Shown: positions 4,584 to 5,369 of the stretch, one piece after another
Layout of the letters: the number at the start of each line of letters is the position of its first letter
Numbering within the stretch: position 1 is the stretch's first letter
Source of the DNA: Treponema sp. UBA3870
Lineage (GTDB): Bacteria > Spirochaetota > Spirochaetia > Treponematales > Treponemataceae
Reading direction: 5' to 3'
Length of the DNA: 5,369 nt
Assembly: GCA_002392275.1 (NCBI GenBank)
Contig: DGGQ01000211.1
Location: 1-5,369, forward strand
Program-made: the position numbers and the translations under genes
Notes under the pieces: generated by a model
The model's input: the letters and a program-made list of their open reading frames with translations, nothing else
Databases searched by the model: none
What the model was told of the DNA's origin: nothing

Positions 4584-4699
4584 ACGCTGAGAACCTTTTG
4601 AGGATGAGACTCGGCACGGTAGATCAAATCGCACAGGCTACAAATCTCCCATTAGAAAAAGTTCAAAAACTTGCAGAGAATATCTCTGTAAACGCATAG
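4493..4699 (+). CDS. 68-residue stand-alone Rpn C-terminal-tail protein
   Basis: The reading frame is open from 4364, but AGGAGG at 4479-4484, 8 bases before the ATG at 4493, sets the likely start. The product begins MILTEFNQELYEKNVREDGY, then GQADKAIEDAENLL, QIAQATNLPLEKVQ and LAENISVNA. From GQADKAIE to the end it matches the tail of the upstream Rpn-family gene; its first 20 residues do not match that gene, though the LTEFN...LYEK...REDGY pattern recalls the linker of other Rpn relatives. No nuclease domain is present. It is either a decayed remnant of a second rpn gene or an expressed small protein that could bind Rpn nucleases as an inhibitor. The strong ribosome binding site and clean frame favour expression; the function is inferred. 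Confidence 0.6.
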   Translation: MILTEFNQELYEKNVREDGYLEGQADKAIEDAENLLRMRLGTVDQIAQATNLPLEKVQKLAENISVNA

Positions 4700-4814
4700 T
4701 TTTGCATACCACCGCTAGAAGACATTTCAGGATTACATATCCCTTGTTCACTTCCTGCAGGCAACGCAGCTTCAAGCAGAAAGACAGGATATGCAATTCC
4801 ACGCACGGATCAGC

Positions 4815-5369
4815 TCATTTGTTTTTGTTCACAATCCTTGTCTCGTATTTTCCGCTCGCAATGTCGATGTAGCGGACAAAAAGGGAAACCTTGTTTTCTT
4901 CGTTCAAGTTTTTCCAGACCAAATCGGTGAACTCGTCAATGCTGTCGCTCGAAATGTCAACAAGGGTCGGCTCGCCCTCGTAGCTTGGAAGAGGATTACC
5001 GTTTCCCATGTAGGTGTGGATGAATCTTCCTGCTCCCGCTTTCGGATTTTCATAGGCGAATGTAAAACGGTTGCAGCTTTCTTCACATCCGTTGTCGCTT
5101 TTCAAAATGCTCATTGAAAAATCATATTTTCCGCCCTCGACATGCATGACAGCAGAAATCCTTGGGGTGAAGTTCGGTGCGTCAGGCTCGAAGCATCTGG
5201 AGCGAAGCGACTGCTCAAAAGTTTTTCCATCCTTCATTCCGTCAAAAATTGTGTCGGTCTGGTCGCCGTTCGTGACAATAGTATCGTTCCCAAGGACACG
5301 GACCGGGGCATAGATAATCAGGCTGGGGTCGGTCAGTTTTGAGGGATCGAATGCCTGTGTGCGGATTCC
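4815..5369 (-). CDS. purO: IMP cyclohydrolase, PurO type, C-terminal part (runs off the window)
   Basis: 184 residues are visible and the frame is open to the window edge, so the ATG at 5237 is internal and the true start lies beyond 5369. PurO-type enzymes close FAICAR to IMP, the last step of purine synthesis, replacing the cyclohydrolase half of PurH. Recognisable stretches are LTDPSLIIYAPVRV, NGDQTDTIFDG, EPDAPNFTPRISAV, YENPKAGAGRFIHTYMGNG, PLPSYEGEP, NKVSLFVRYIDI and the terminal YETRIVNKNK, matching bacterial members of the IMP cyclohydrolase family (Pfam IMP_cyclohyd) as I recall them. It converges with the small Rpn-tail ORF. The 115 bases between them hold no clear terminator or other gene. 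Confidence 0.8.
   Translation of the reverse strand, partial: GIRTQAFDPSKLTDPSLIIYAPVRVLGNDTIVTNGDQTDTIFDGMKDGKTFEQSLRSRCFEPDAPNFTPRISAVMHVEGGKYDFSMSILKSDNGCEESCNRFTFAYENPKAGAGRFIHTYMGNGNPLPSYEGEPTLVDISSDSIDEFTDLVWKNLNEENKVSLFVRYIDIASGKYETRIVNKNK

Noticed and set aside
4702..4796. TTGCATA / TATGCAA as terminal inverted repeats of an element downstream of the Rpn tail
   Set aside because: Only 7 bp match, the flanks diverge, and the interior shows no coding or structural content.

Overview
The window looks like chromosomal DNA of a Treponema-type spirochaete. Three things point there: a frameshifted gene of the PD-(D/E)XK 'putative transposase' (Rpn) family, which is abundant in treponemes; a lipoprotein with a loose spirochaetal lipobox joined to a bacterial repeat domain and a 'WWLRSP' C-terminal domain; and a TrpR-family repressor ending its recognition helix in ITRGS. 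The genus is an inference from protein character, not from a database match.

Left part (1-1464, minus strand): the classic translation cluster rplU - prp - rpmA, followed by the first 46 codons of obgE. A promoter with a consensus -35 and an extended -10 sits before rplU. The leader carries two inverted repeats, and a strong intrinsic terminator lies between rpmA and obgE. Diverging from it (1531-1915, plus) is a trpR-like gene with its own near-consensus promoter and an inverted repeat inside the spacer.

Middle (1916-3544): a 404-residue lipoprotein on the minus strand, bounded on both sides by unusual DNA. Its 3' side holds nested inverted repeats. Its 5' side holds an intrinsic-terminator hairpin just before the ribosome binding site, a perfect octanucleotide tandem repeat and a candidate promoter. 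The last part of the lipoprotein has a run of codons that looks like adenine-directed diversification of AAY codons, as seen in targets of diversity-generating retroelements. No reverse transcriptase or template repeat is in the window.

Right-middle (3545-4699, plus): an Rpn-family nuclease gene broken by an apparent 2-base insertion near codon 28. An intact internal start with a good ribosome binding site could still make only its C-terminal 62 residues. Downstream lies a highly structured segment, then a separate 68-residue ORF with a near-perfect ribosome binding site that encodes a second copy of the same C-terminal tail. This resembles the known logic of Rpn nucleases inhibited by their own C-terminal small protein, here with the nuclease disabled and two candidate inhibitors kept. 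It is the most interesting system in the window.

Right edge (4815-5369, minus): the C-terminal 184 residues of an IMP cyclohydrolase of the PurO type, running off the window.
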